A stretch of DNA of 43,550 bases, from the NCBI GenBank assembly GCA_902781505.1, contig CACZJL010000015.1, positions 1-43,550 of the forward strand, given 5' to 3'. Below are positions 26,218 to 34,358 of this stretch, piece by piece (positions within the stretch are counted from its first letter, which is position 1; each line of letters begins with the position of its first letter). Below the pieces are notes generated by a model. It was not told where the DNA came from, ran no database searches, and worked only from the letters and a program-made list of their open reading frames with translations. A program made the translations under genes and the position numbers. The stretch comes from an uncultured Lachnospiraceae bacterium. GTDB taxonomy: Bacteria > Bacillota > Clostridia > Lachnospirales > Lachnospiraceae.

Positions 26218-28734
26218 TCAAATTTTCTTTAATTTTGCAAATCCGGCAAGCATTTTCTTCGTTCCGAACTCATCAAATTCCACGGTTACCATAAAGTCCT
26301 TTGTAGCGTCCTTGATATCCTTAACAACACCCTCTCCGAACTTCACATGTGAAACGCGGTCTCCTACCTCGTATCCAAGTCCCGCTCCCGAGACTTTGTA
26401 AGAATCTACTGTAGCCGGCTTTTCTTCAGTCTTTTTTTGTTTTTTCAAATCAAAGATATCCATCGGGAACTTCTTACCAAAGCCAACCGCCTCATTCTTC
26501 TCGGAAGTCTGTGGAGTCGGTTTTACTACAGGTTTTAGCGCCTGTCTTGTATAGTCCGTGGCAAATCTCCTCACAGGATCAACATGTCTGTTTCCACTCC
26601 CCGTGCCTCTTCCGCCTGAGAATCCACTTGATGAGCTGCTTGTGCCGGAAAGGCCTGAACCGCCAATCTGTACGCGAGTACGTCCGTTGCTATACTGCTT
26701 CTTTGTTGGAGTTCCGTATCCTGCTAAAATTGCACGTCCCTTTTGTCTCATGGCACCCGGAGTGAAATTAGGGAACGGTTCCTCCACATGTTCACGGCCG
26801 GTAGAATTATTTTCCACGTCCAGAAGATTCTTTGGAATCTCCTTCATAAAACGTGACATCTTGTTGGTCTGGAATTCTCCTCGAACCATACGTTGCTTGG
26901 CGCACGTCATAAAGAGCTCTTTCTTGGCTCTTGTGATGCCTACATAACACAGACGGCGCTCTTCTTCGACCTCTGTCGGATCGTCTGCAACAATTGTCAT
27001 ATAAGACGGGAAGATTCCGTCTTCCATGCCTGTCATGAAGACAATCGGAAATTCCAGTCCCTTTGCGGCATGAAGTGTCATCAACATAACCTGAGGGATA
27101 TTTTCGTCCAGGTTATCAATATCAGCGACCAGTGAAACCTCCTCTAAGAAGCCTGAAAGACTCGGTGCATCATCTGACTGTTCATAATCGGCTGCCTTAC
27201 TGATGAATTCATCTAAGTTTTCCTGTCTGGCTGAAACTTCCTCTCTAGTCTCACTCGTAATCAGTGATTCGATATATCCTGTCTCACCGATAATCGTTTC
27301 AATCAGATCTTTTATCGGTTCTTTCTTTTCAAGTTCTCTGAAGCGGTTGATTAACTCAACAAACTCCTGAATTTTAGCCAGACCTCTGCTGACACCCGGA
27401 ATCTGATCTGCTTCGCAAAGTGCATCAAAAAAGGTCTGCTGCGTTTCATCTGCATAGGTCTGCACACGCTCAATTGTCGTAGCACCGATTCCACGCTTCG
27501 GTGTGTTAATAATTCGCTTGACCGACTGACCATCCGCACCATTGCTGATTGTCTTTAAGTAAGCAAGAATATCCTTGATTTCCTTACGGGAATAGAAGTT
27601 AACACCACCATAGATTCTGTAAGGAATATTGTGCATCATCAATCGCTCTTCAAGTGCTCTAGACTGCGCATTGGTTCGATAAAGAATCGCAATATCATTA
27701 TAATTCCAGCCATCGCGAACCTTAGCAGCAATCGCAGAAGCAACACCTTCTGCCTCTTCTCTTCCGCTGTCATACACCGCAAAATGAATCTTTTCGCCGC
27801 CGCCATTATCCGTCCAAAGATTCTTGCTCTTACGTCCAATATTATTGGCAATTACCGCATTTGCCGCATCTAAGATTGTCTGAGTGGAACGATAGTTCTG
27901 CTCTAACTTAATCACAACAGCGCCCGCAAACTCCTTCTCAAAGTTTAGGATGTTGTAAATATTTGCCCCGCGGAACTTATAAATAGACTGATCATCATCA
28001 CCTACAACGCAAAGATTGCGGTACTTTCCGGCAAGTAAAGAAACCAGACGAAACTGGGATGTATTCGTATCCTGATACTCGTCGACCATGATGTACTTAA
28101 AGCGCTCCTGATAGGTTTCAAGCACTTCCTTATCGGTTTCAAACAGGCGAACGGTCAGATAAATCAAGTCATCAAAATCCATCGCATTGTTCATACGAAG
28201 GGACTTTTCATATTCGGTGTAGCATTTACTGATCTGCTGCATGCGATAGTCACTGCCGACCTGCTTAGCATACTCGGCAGGACCAATCATCTCATCCTTA
28301 GCAGAACTGATTTCGCGCATGATAGTCTTTTCATTTAACTGCTTCGTATTGATTTCCATCTTCTTCGCCACTTCGCGCATCAGCGACTTCTGATCATCTG
28401 AATCATAAATGCTGAAGGAAGAGGTATAGCCGATTCTGTCGGCAAATCTTCTCAAGATACGCACGCAGGTGGAATGGAAGGTGGACACCCAAATCTGACT
28501 TCCAACGTCTTTCACGGTCTGATTGACACGCTCTCTCATCTCCGCAGCTGCTTTATTGGTAAATGTAATCGCAAGGATGTTGTAAGGAGAAACGCCGACA
28601 TCGTCCAGTAAATATGCAATTCGATGAGTCAGTACACGAGTCTTTCCAGAACCTGCACCGGCAATAATCAGAACAGGACCTTCTGTCTGCTTAACCGCTT
28701 TTCTTTGCTGTTCATTTAAACCTTTTAAATCCAT
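26218..28734 (-). CDS. pcrA: ATP-dependent DNA helicase PcrA/UvrD
   Basis: An 838-residue superfamily 1A 3'-5' helicase used in repair and for removing proteins from DNA. The Q motif LNEQQRKAV, Walker A AGAGSGKTRVLTHR, motif II VDEYQDTN, motif III GDDDQSIYKFRGA and motif VI YVGITRAKKELF are all present. The last 55 residues form the Tudor-like PcrA domain (GDRVSHVKFGEGVV) that contacts RNA polymerase in relatives. It is about 100 residues longer than typical because of a Gly/Ser-rich linker near 680-740. The start lies just behind a hairpin with T-run. Confidence 0.95.
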   Translation of the reverse strand: MDLKGLNEQQRKAVKQTEGPVLIIAGAGSGKTRVLTHRIAYLLDDVGVSPYNILAITFTNKAAAEMRERVNQTVKDVGSQIWVSTFHSTCVRILRRFADRIGYTSSFSIYDSDDQKSLMREVAKKMEINTKQLNEKTIMREISSAKDEMIGPAEYAKQVGSDYRMQQISKCYTEYEKSLRMNNAMDFDDLIYLTVRLFETDKEVLETYQERFKYIMVDEYQDTNTSQFRLVSLLAGKYRNLCVVGDDDQSIYKFRGANIYNILNFEKEFAGAVVIKLEQNYRSTQTILDAANAVIANNIGRKSKNLWTDNGGGEKIHFAVYDSGREEAEGVASAIAAKVRDGWNYNDIAILYRTNAQSRALEERLMMHNIPYRIYGGVNFYSRKEIKDILAYLKTISNGADGQSVKRIINTPKRGIGATTIERVQTYADETQQTFFDALCEADQIPGVSRGLAKIQEFVELINRFRELEKKEPIKDLIETIIGETGYIESLITSETREEVSARQENLDEFISKAADYEQSDDAPSLSGFLEEVSLVADIDNLDENIPQVMLMTLHAAKGLEFPIVFMTGMEDGIFPSYMTIVADDPTEVEEERRLCYVGITRAKKELFMTCAKQRMVRGEFQTNKMSRFMKEIPKNLLDVENNSTGREHVEEPFPNFTPGAMRQKGRAILAGYGTPTKKQYSNGRTRVQIGGSGLSGTSSSSSGFSGGRGTGSGNRHVDPVRRFATDYTRQALKPVVKPTPQTSEKNEAVGFGKKFPMDIFDLKKQKKTEEKPATVDSYKVSGAGLGYEVGDRVSHVKFGEGVVKDIKDATKDFMVTVEFDEFGTKKMLAGFAKLKKI

Positions 28735-28752
28735 AAAAACCTCTCAAATATT

Positions 28753-28778
28753 CAAAAACAAGCCCGTTTTAACAGGCT
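28753..28778 (-). terminator. Second hairpin before pcrA
   Basis: AGCCTGTT-AA-AACGGGCT followed by TGTTTTTG on the minus strand. It acts in tandem with the hairpin at 28793-28825, or as an attenuator directly upstream of pcrA. Confidence 0.6.
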
Positions 28779-28792
28779 CTTGAAACCAAAAT

Positions 28793-28825
28793 AAGCGGCG
28801 CTTTATCATCTGAAAAGCGCCGCTT
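28793..28825 (-). terminator. Terminator of the pspA-SPFH operon
   Basis: A 12-bp stem AAGCGGCGCTTT / AAAGCGCCGCTT with a short loop is followed on the minus strand by TATTTTGG. Confidence 0.8.
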
Positions 28826-28862
28826 ACAAGTATACTATACTTTTTTGTTTTTATGAACCGGT

Positions 28863-29831
28863 TTATGCTAACTTCGTTCCACAATTCGAACAGAAGTTCG
28901 CACCGTTAGTTGGAGTACCACAGTTCGGGCAGAACTTAGGAACCGCACCACCAGCCGCAGGAGCTGCCTGTGCTGCACCAGCCTGTGCCTGATTCATCTG
29001 ATTCACCATCTGATTACCAAGCTGAATTCCCATAGCTGCATTCATCATCTGAGATGCGATACCGCCACCAGCACCACCGGACTTGCCCATGGAATCTGCC
29101 GCTGCAATCTGAGTGTACTTGTTGACATCGCCAACCATAGCCTGGGCTGCAGCCTTCTCCTGCATTGCCTGAATCTGTTCAGGATAAGAGAAGCTTGTGA
29201 TTGTGAAATCGGAAATGGTAAGACCAATCTTTCTTAAATCCATATCGATATCATCTTTGATGCCCTTGCTGATATCAAACGCATTCGCCTGAAGGTTGAA
29301 CATATCCTTGCCTTCTTTTGTAATCCACTTCATAAGAAGCTGAGAAAGCATGGATTCGATACGCTCAGAAACCTGAGTTGCATTGTATTCGCCTGCACCG
29401 GCAACATTCTCGAGTAATGTCATGTAGTCTGCGACCTTAATCACATAGTTACCAAATGCACGAATCGGAAGTCCGCCTGGAAGTCCGTTTGCTGCGATTG
29501 CAATAGGGTTCTTTGTTCCCCATCTTAATGTGATGTCCTTTGTATTAACAAAGAGAACCTCACAGCGCATGCCGGAATTAAAGCCGAACTTAAAGCCCTT
29601 TAATGTGGAAAGGAAAGGAATGATCTGAGACTCAATGTCATAAGCACCTTCATCCTTGAAAATACCTTCAACCTTACCATTGTACATGAAGATTGCATCC
29701 TGACCTGCGTGCAGAATCAGGCGGCTTCCCTTCTTAATTTCATCATTAGGCCATTTACGGAAGATACTCACTCCGTCATTAAATCCTGTCCATTCGACTA
29801 CGTTTGCGAGCTGACCGCCAAAAATTCCCAT
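28863..29831 (-). CDS. SPFH-domain protein with C-terminal zinc ribbon (YdjI-like)
   Basis: A 322-residue protein resembling B. subtilis YdjI. An SPFH (flotillin-like) domain spans about 25-230. An Ala/Gly/Met/Gln-rich linker follows (about 235-295). The C-terminus is a zinc ribbon with two CxxC pairs (FCPNCGT and FCSNCGT). No membrane segment is evident, so membrane contact is probably peripheral. It lies 24 bases after pspA in one operon, like the ydj operon of Bacillus, where such proteins serve membrane stress. The role in this organism is inferred. Confidence 0.9.
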   Translation of the reverse strand: MGIFGGQLANVVEWTGFNDGVSIFRKWPNDEIKKGSRLILHAGQDAIFMYNGKVEGIFKDEGAYDIESQIIPFLSTLKGFKFGFNSGMRCEVLFVNTKDITLRWGTKNPIAIAANGLPGGLPIRAFGNYVIKVADYMTLLENVAGAGEYNATQVSERIESMLSQLLMKWITKEGKDMFNLQANAFDISKGIKDDIDMDLRKIGLTISDFTITSFSYPEQIQAMQEKAAAQAMVGDVNKYTQIAAADSMGKSGGAGGGIASQMMNAAMGIQLGNQMVNQMNQAQAGAAQAAPAAGGAVPKFCPNCGTPTNGANFCSNCGTKLA

Positions 29832-29855
29832 CCGTTATTTCCTCCTTGTTTGTAA

Positions 29856-30542
29856 TTATAAGCCGAGCTTAGCCTTCATTGCTGCAAGTTCATCATCAAC
29901 GGATGCATCAGCCGTCTGAGGATCATCATACTTTGACTTAAGGTCTTCAACGGATGCAGATGCAGAGCTGGAATCAAGCTCTGACATAGCATTTGCTTCA
30001 TCGAGCATATGATCTGCCTTCTCTTCCATTCTCTTGAAGGAATCAAGGCTTGTTGTAGCGCCTGTCATGGAATGACCAATATCATTAATCTTCTTCTGAG
30101 CTTCTGCTGCACGAACCTTAGCCTTAATAGTACCTCTTCTTGCCTCAAGTTCAGAGATATCCTTAACAAGCTTGTTGTACATCTGAGTCATCTTATCGGC
30201 GTTAGCTACTGCTGTGTTGTAAGTGATTTGAAGAGCTTCAAGCTGCTTCTCCTGAGCCTGCTTCTGAGAAAGGAAGGTTCTTGCATCTGCTTCGTTGCCG
30301 CTCTTAAGAGCCTTTTCAGCATAGCCCTGAAGCTTATCAACTTCTGACTTGCAGTTGTTTAAATCTCTTTCTGCCTTAGACTTATCAGCAATTACAGAAG
30401 CTGTCTCAGCCTTAACCTGGCCAAGCTCTTCCTGAAGATTTCTCATGTACTGATCAATCATCTTCTCAGGATCTTCACACTTATCTAACATTGCGTTGAT
30501 GTTTGCTGACATAATGTCCTTGAATCTTGTTAAAATACCCAT
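29856..30542 (-). CDS. pspA: PspA/IM30 family membrane-stress protein
   Basis: A 228-residue, almost wholly helical coiled-coil protein of the PspA/Vipp1 (ESCRT-III-like) family. The N-terminus MGILTRFKDIMSANINAMLDK is the family's membrane-binding amphipathic helix. The rest is charged coiled coil, ending in DDELAAMKAKLGL. Members coat damaged membranes and preserve the proton gradient. AAAGGAG precedes the ATG. It is followed by the SPFH-zinc ribbon gene. Confidence 0.93.
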   Translation of the reverse strand: MGILTRFKDIMSANINAMLDKCEDPEKMIDQYMRNLQEELGQVKAETASVIADKSKAERDLNNCKSEVDKLQGYAEKALKSGNEADARTFLSQKQAQEKQLEALQITYNTAVANADKMTQMYNKLVKDISELEARRGTIKAKVRAAEAQKKINDIGHSMTGATTSLDSFKRMEEKADHMLDEANAMSELDSSSASASVEDLKSKYDDPQTADASVDDELAAMKAKLGL

Positions 30543-30886
30543 AATTTTTATCTCCTTTTTCTTTCGGATCGTTTTTTTCCCCAGTCCGTTGCATTTCCAT
30601 GAAGGAATTTTACTTAAACGATTTCCTTACCGGAAACAAATATTGAGGCTGATTACCGATCCCCCTTTTTATTTGTTTTATTGTACCGCAATTAGAGCAA
30701 TTTGTCACCATCAATCGGATTTTCTTCATAAATTAACAGATTCTTCGGTGATTTTTGATGTTTCCTCCTGATAAACATCTTTCTCTTTGCTATGAATTTA
30801 GTCTATAATAGACAAGGCATATTTGAAATCGTAAGATTTCCAAAATCAGCCATACATTTTTGGATAAAATCCCAAAAGGAGTTCTT
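30543..30886. other. Divergent intergenic region between pspA and the HTH gene
   Basis: On the minus strand GTGACA (30703-30708), 17-base spacer, TACAAT (30680-30685) is a clear pspA promoter with a leader of about 130 bases. The leader can form TTTCC-GGTAA-GGAAA and a long-range GGATCG/CGATCC pairing. On the plus strand TATAAT (30804-30809) with a weak -35 would serve the HTH gene. I see no gene in the region. Confidence 0.7.
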
Positions 30887-31378
30887 ATGCCTAAAAAATC
30901 CAGTGTAAAAGACAAAAATATCTTTCTGACTTCAAGAGAAGAAGCTGAAAATGGTTCTTCCACCGGCTTCACACGTGCAGAGGCAGCTGAAAAGCTGTAT
31001 ATTTCCGCCGACCGGCTGTTTGATATCGAGCATGGAAATGTACTTCCAAAGCCTGATGAAATAATCAACATGGCTTCTTTATATCGCGTTCCGGCTCTTC
31101 CTAATTACTACTGTACTCATATCTGTGAAATCGGCCAGAAGTATGTGCCTCAGGCCAAGGAACAGTCCATTTCCCAGATTATGCTCGAAATGATTGTGAC
31201 ATTGAATACTTTAAACGCACAGAAAGAACGACTCGCAGAAATCACCGTAGACGGTCAGATCACAGACGATGAAGTCGCAGATTTTAAAAAAATCCGTCAG
31301 AGTCTGAATCAATTTTCTTCCACTCTCGAATCCTTCAAAATCTGGCTTGATGAACATGATCCTGATAGTGACAGATAA
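30887..31378 (+). CDS. Helix-turn-helix regulator-like protein
   Basis: A 163-residue protein. After a basic N-terminal stretch, the segment from about 26 to 66 (TRAEAAEKLYISADRLFDIEHG then LPKPDEIINMASLYRVP) reads as an XRE-type helix-turn-helix. YYCTHICEIG with two Cys residues follows. The C-terminal half is a helical coiled region that may dimerise. The ATG at 30887 follows AAAGGAG; the frame extends nine residues upstream without support. Ligand and targets unknown. Confidence 0.8.
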   Translation: MPKKSSVKDKNIFLTSREEAENGSSTGFTRAEAAEKLYISADRLFDIEHGNVLPKPDEIINMASLYRVPALPNYYCTHICEIGQKYVPQAKEQSISQIMLEMIVTLNTLNAQKERLAEITVDGQITDDEVADFKKIRQSLNQFSSTLESFKIWLDEHDPDSDR

Positions 31379-31421
31379 TCGGCCATTTTGCTTGACACAA
31401 GACAAAATGAAGCAAACATCT

Positions 31422-31450
31422 TTGACATGTGGTTTTAAAAGCCATATAAT
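31422..31450 (+). promoter_or_regulatory. Consensus promoter of the DUF1836 gene
   Basis: TTGACA (31422-31427), 17-base spacer, TATAAT (31445-31450): a perfect match to the housekeeping consensus. Confidence 0.92.
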
Positions 31451-31482
31451 ATGGTCATAGATATTTACAGGAAGGGTACGAC

Positions 31483-32157
31483 ATGACTGAGAACGAAAAA
31501 ATCATCGTTCACATGCTTGAGAAGATGAATGACATAAATGCAATAAAACCCGGTGAAGTTCCGGATATTGCCCTGTATATGGATCAGGTTCTGACCTTTA
31601 TGGATAACCATATCGGCGACAAGGATCAGATTCCGGAGGATCACATCTTAACCAAGACGATGATCAATAACTATACAAAGAACGATCTTCTTCCACCTCC
31701 GGTGAAGAAGAAATATTCAAAGGAGCACATGTATGTGCTCACCTTTATCTATTACCTGAAGAATCTCCTCTCAATCAATGAGATTCAGACCCTGTTAAAT
31801 CCGATGACGGACCACTTCTTTGCTGATGCAGACAAGGAACTTGACATCGAAGACATTTACCGGGAAATCTATGAACTTGAAAAGGTTCAAAGAGACTCTG
31901 AAGCAGACCAGGTGAAGGCAATGAGAAAACTTTCTGATACTTCTTTCAAAGATGTGGATGATGAAGAAAAGAGGAAGTTCCTTCAGTTCCTCTCATTGAT
32001 TTCTCTGATGAGCTTTGATGTTTATCTGAAGAAAAAAATGATTCAGGACATGATTGCTGATTTCTCTGAAAGCGGATCTGCCCTTCTTCGTCCTTCAGGT
32101 GACAAAAAGGATAAGAAAGAAAAGAAAGAAAAGAAAAATAACAGTAAGGATGCTTAA
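31483..32157 (+). CDS. DUF1836 domain protein
   Basis: A 224-residue cytoplasmic protein of the DUF1836 family. The conserved core is about 60-115 (LTKTMINNYTKNDLLPPPVKKKYSKEH), which resembles a MerR-like helix-turn-helix, so DNA binding is plausible. The C-terminus is a Lys-rich tail (about 205-224, KKDKKEKKEKK). It is driven by a perfect consensus promoter, and the terminator overlaps its stop codon. Function unknown. Confidence 0.85.
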   Translation: MTENEKIIVHMLEKMNDINAIKPGEVPDIALYMDQVLTFMDNHIGDKDQIPEDHILTKTMINNYTKNDLLPPPVKKKYSKEHMYVLTFIYYLKNLLSINEIQTLLNPMTDHFFADADKELDIEDIYREIYELEKVQRDSEADQVKAMRKLSDTSFKDVDDEEKRKFLQFLSLISLMSFDVYLKKKMIQDMIADFSESGSALLRPSGDKKDKKEKKEKKNNSKDA

Positions 32158-32178
32158 TCTTAAGCGTCCTTTTTTTTC
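32146..32178 (+). terminator. Terminator overlapping the DUF1836 stop codon
   Basis: AAGGATGCTTAA and TTAAGCGTCCTT form a nearly perfect stem followed by a run of T residues. The left arm contains the last codons and the stop. Confidence 0.93.
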
Positions 32179-32184
32179 GCAACG

Positions 32185-32224
32185 AAAAACGGGTAGTCCT
32201 AAAATTAGACTACCCGTTTTTTTC
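32185..32224. terminator. Bidirectional terminator
   Basis: AAAAACGGGTAGTC and GACTACCCGTTTTT, with inner CTAA/TTAG pairing. T-runs on both strands. It separates the DUF1836 and yerC genes, which converge. Confidence 0.93.
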
Positions 32225-32227
32225 TAT

Positions 32228-32524
32228 TTACTTATCTACAATCTTCAGACGTTCAAATGCCATATCGTATCCGTCATTACCGTAGTTTAAAGAACGGTTT
32301 ACGCGGCTGATGGTCGCTGTAGAAGCGCCTGTCTTCTCTGCGATATCGAGATAGGTCTTCTTCTGACGAAGCATCTTAGCTACTTCGAAACGCTGAGATA
32401 ATGATACTAATTCATTAATTGTACAGATGTCTTCAAAAAATGCATGGCACTCATCGTTGTCCTTCAGTGTGAGAATCGCATCAAAAAGCTGCTCCACTTC
32501 AGGTGTCTTTAGCTTATTGTTCAT
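32228..32524 (-). CDS. yerC: YerC/YecD family TrpR-like protein
   Basis: A 98-residue all-helical protein of the TrpR superfamily. The helix-turn-helix is at about 55-80 (TYLDIAEKTGASTATISRVNRSL). Related to Trp repressor, but whether it binds an amino acid is unknown. AGGAGA precedes the ATG. An inverted repeat in its promoter region is a candidate for self-regulation. Confidence 0.93.
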   Translation of the reverse strand: MNNKLKTPEVEQLFDAILTLKDNDECHAFFEDICTINELVSLSQRFEVAKMLRQKKTYLDIAEKTGASTATISRVNRSLNYGNDGYDMAFERLKIVDK

Positions 32525-32592
32525 GTTTTAAATCTCCTTACAAGTTCCAAAATCCGGAAATCATACAACGTACGAAACACGGAAGCAATCTG

Positions 32593-32630
32593 TTTACTGT
32601 GTTTATCTGATAATAGTTTAGCACAGTAAA
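32593..32630 (-). promoter_or_regulatory. Inverted repeat upstream of yerC
   Basis: TTTACTGTG (32593-32601) and CACAGTAAA (32622-32630) are perfect 9-base inverted arms separated by 20 bases. On the minus strand TTTACT in the right arm could act as -35, with an AT-rich -10 (GATAAA) 17 bases on. Candidate operator, perhaps of YerC itself. Confidence 0.55.
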
Positions 32631-32723
32631 TTATTAAAGTAAAGTATACGTTCTTCGTATGATACAGACGTTACTCTACACTTTTTCGTATAAAAAGGCA
32701 AGTTTTATTTCCAGTACCATCTG

Positions 32724-34268
32724 TCAGAGACTTGAACGAATCTCATCTGCAAGTACATTGGAAGCCGAATTCATGGACATTTTCCGATTGAATTCATAGA
32801 AGCGTTCGTTACCATTCTCTTCAATAAACTTCAGACTGTAGAATCCTGCTGCAAGTTCTGTGACAAAGAGTACCATTTCAGGACCTGAGCTTCCGCTTAA
32901 GACAACCTCTCCACCTGCTCCTGTATAGGCAAATGCCTTTTCTACGAAGTCAAATGCGTGATTCAGCCCTGTGCCGGCTTTGTCTGCAATATTCTCTTTC
33001 TCATCTGCAAGTTCCATAAATTTACCGCGAAGCAGTTCAAAACCGTCTTCCACCTTAAGCGACTCCGCCCCAAGTGCCAGCTTCCAGTCATTTAAAATCC
33101 GGTTCACAGAAGCGCCGATGCGAACCTGTTCTGCATCGAGCAGTCCTGACATCCGCTTTTTTTCAAAGCGTTTCTCATACTCCCCTGCAAACTTTCCAAA
33201 AACAGCCGCAGCCGTGATTTGGGATGCTGCTTGCGCGGCCTGGAATTTTTTTAGGAGCGCAAAGAGCTCGTCGCAGATTCCGTCCTGCTCAAAGAACTTT
33301 ATGAAGCGGTTATTCAGTCCGGAAAGGATCATGCTGACAACGCTGACTCTCTCGTCAAACGGTGCCTGGCTCACACGCTTTACTACCTCTTCTGCTACCG
33401 TGCCGTCAAGGATGGCGTCGATGTTATAAATCTTCTCGTACTTATAATACAAGGACAGATAATTGGCAAAGTCCAGGGCGACTTCTGCATCCTGAAGATA
33501 CTGAACGGTCACCTCCTCGTCCACCACAAGTCCCAGTTTTTCGTAAGTCTTGATGAGATCGGACAGATCTTCCCAGCCTCTTGCCGTAACGAATTTCTTT
33601 CCGTCTAAGGTTGTCTCGATTTTATAAAAGTTTTCGCGTCTTGCATCCAGATAGGAAATTACTGCCATATGCACCTGATTTTTAAGCGCATATTCACGGA
33701 ACACTTCGTAATCCGGCTGAACTTCGATTTTTTTCACACGGTCTAAGGTAACCACGTCAAATTCACGAACGGAACGATTGTATTCGCTCGGATTACCGGC
33801 TGCGACAATCACCCAGCCCTCCGGAACCTTCGCGTTACCAAAGCATTTGCCCTGCAGAAACTGGAGCATGACCGGTGTAAGGGTCTCTGAAACGCAGTTG
33901 ATTTCATCAATAAAGAGAATGCCTTCCTTCAGACCGGTTTTATTCATTGCTTCGTAAACCGATGCAATGATTTCACTCATCGTGTATTCCGTCACTTTAA
34001 AGTGTTTATCCCCTGCCTGCTCCTCGCGGATGAAAGGCAGCCCCAGGGCTGACTGACGGGTGTGATGCGTCATGGTATAGGCAACCAGACCGATTTCACA
34101 CTCTCTTGCCACCTGCTGCATGATGGCAGTCTTTCCGATACCCGGCGCACCTATTAAGAGAACCGGGCGCTGATGCGTCTCCGGAATCAGCAGTTCTCCG
34201 TTTTCATCTCGCATCAGATATGCTCTGACGGTATTTTTAATTTCCTGTTTTGCTCGTTTAATATCCAT
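32724..34268 (-). CDS. MoxR-like AAA+ ATPase
   Basis: A 514-residue AAA+ protein. Walker A GAPGIGKT is at 40-47, Walker B ILFIDEI at 117-123, sensor 1 VAAGNPSEYN near 156-165. About 300 further C-terminal residues are helical, without a recognised domain. MoxR-type ATPases usually work with a VWA partner to remodel or insert cofactors into targets; the VWA partner is the gene just upstream. No membrane segment. Function is unknown. The transcript continues from the LRR and VWA genes. Confidence 0.88.
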   Translation of the reverse strand: MDIKRAKQEIKNTVRAYLMRDENGELLIPETHQRPVLLIGAPGIGKTAIMQQVARECEIGLVAYTMTHHTRQSALGLPFIREEQAGDKHFKVTEYTMSEIIASVYEAMNKTGLKEGILFIDEINCVSETLTPVMLQFLQGKCFGNAKVPEGWVIVAAGNPSEYNRSVREFDVVTLDRVKKIEVQPDYEVFREYALKNQVHMAVISYLDARRENFYKIETTLDGKKFVTARGWEDLSDLIKTYEKLGLVVDEEVTVQYLQDAEVALDFANYLSLYYKYEKIYNIDAILDGTVAEEVVKRVSQAPFDERVSVVSMILSGLNNRFIKFFEQDGICDELFALLKKFQAAQAASQITAAAVFGKFAGEYEKRFEKKRMSGLLDAEQVRIGASVNRILNDWKLALGAESLKVEDGFELLRGKFMELADEKENIADKAGTGLNHAFDFVEKAFAYTGAGGEVVLSGSSGPEMVLFVTELAAGFYSLKFIEENGNERFYEFNRKMSMNSASNVLADEIRSSL

Positions 34269-34358
34269 AAAATCCCCTTTTATTTCTGTAAGCTTGCGTC
34301 ACCCAGACATTTTTCGCCGCTCCACGTGCTGTGGCAATCTTAATGATCATGTGACGTG

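Noticed and set aside
34258..34350. 30-codon reading frame between the VWA and MoxR genes
   Set aside because: No ribosome binding site and no recognisable product; it is probably chance in a short gap.
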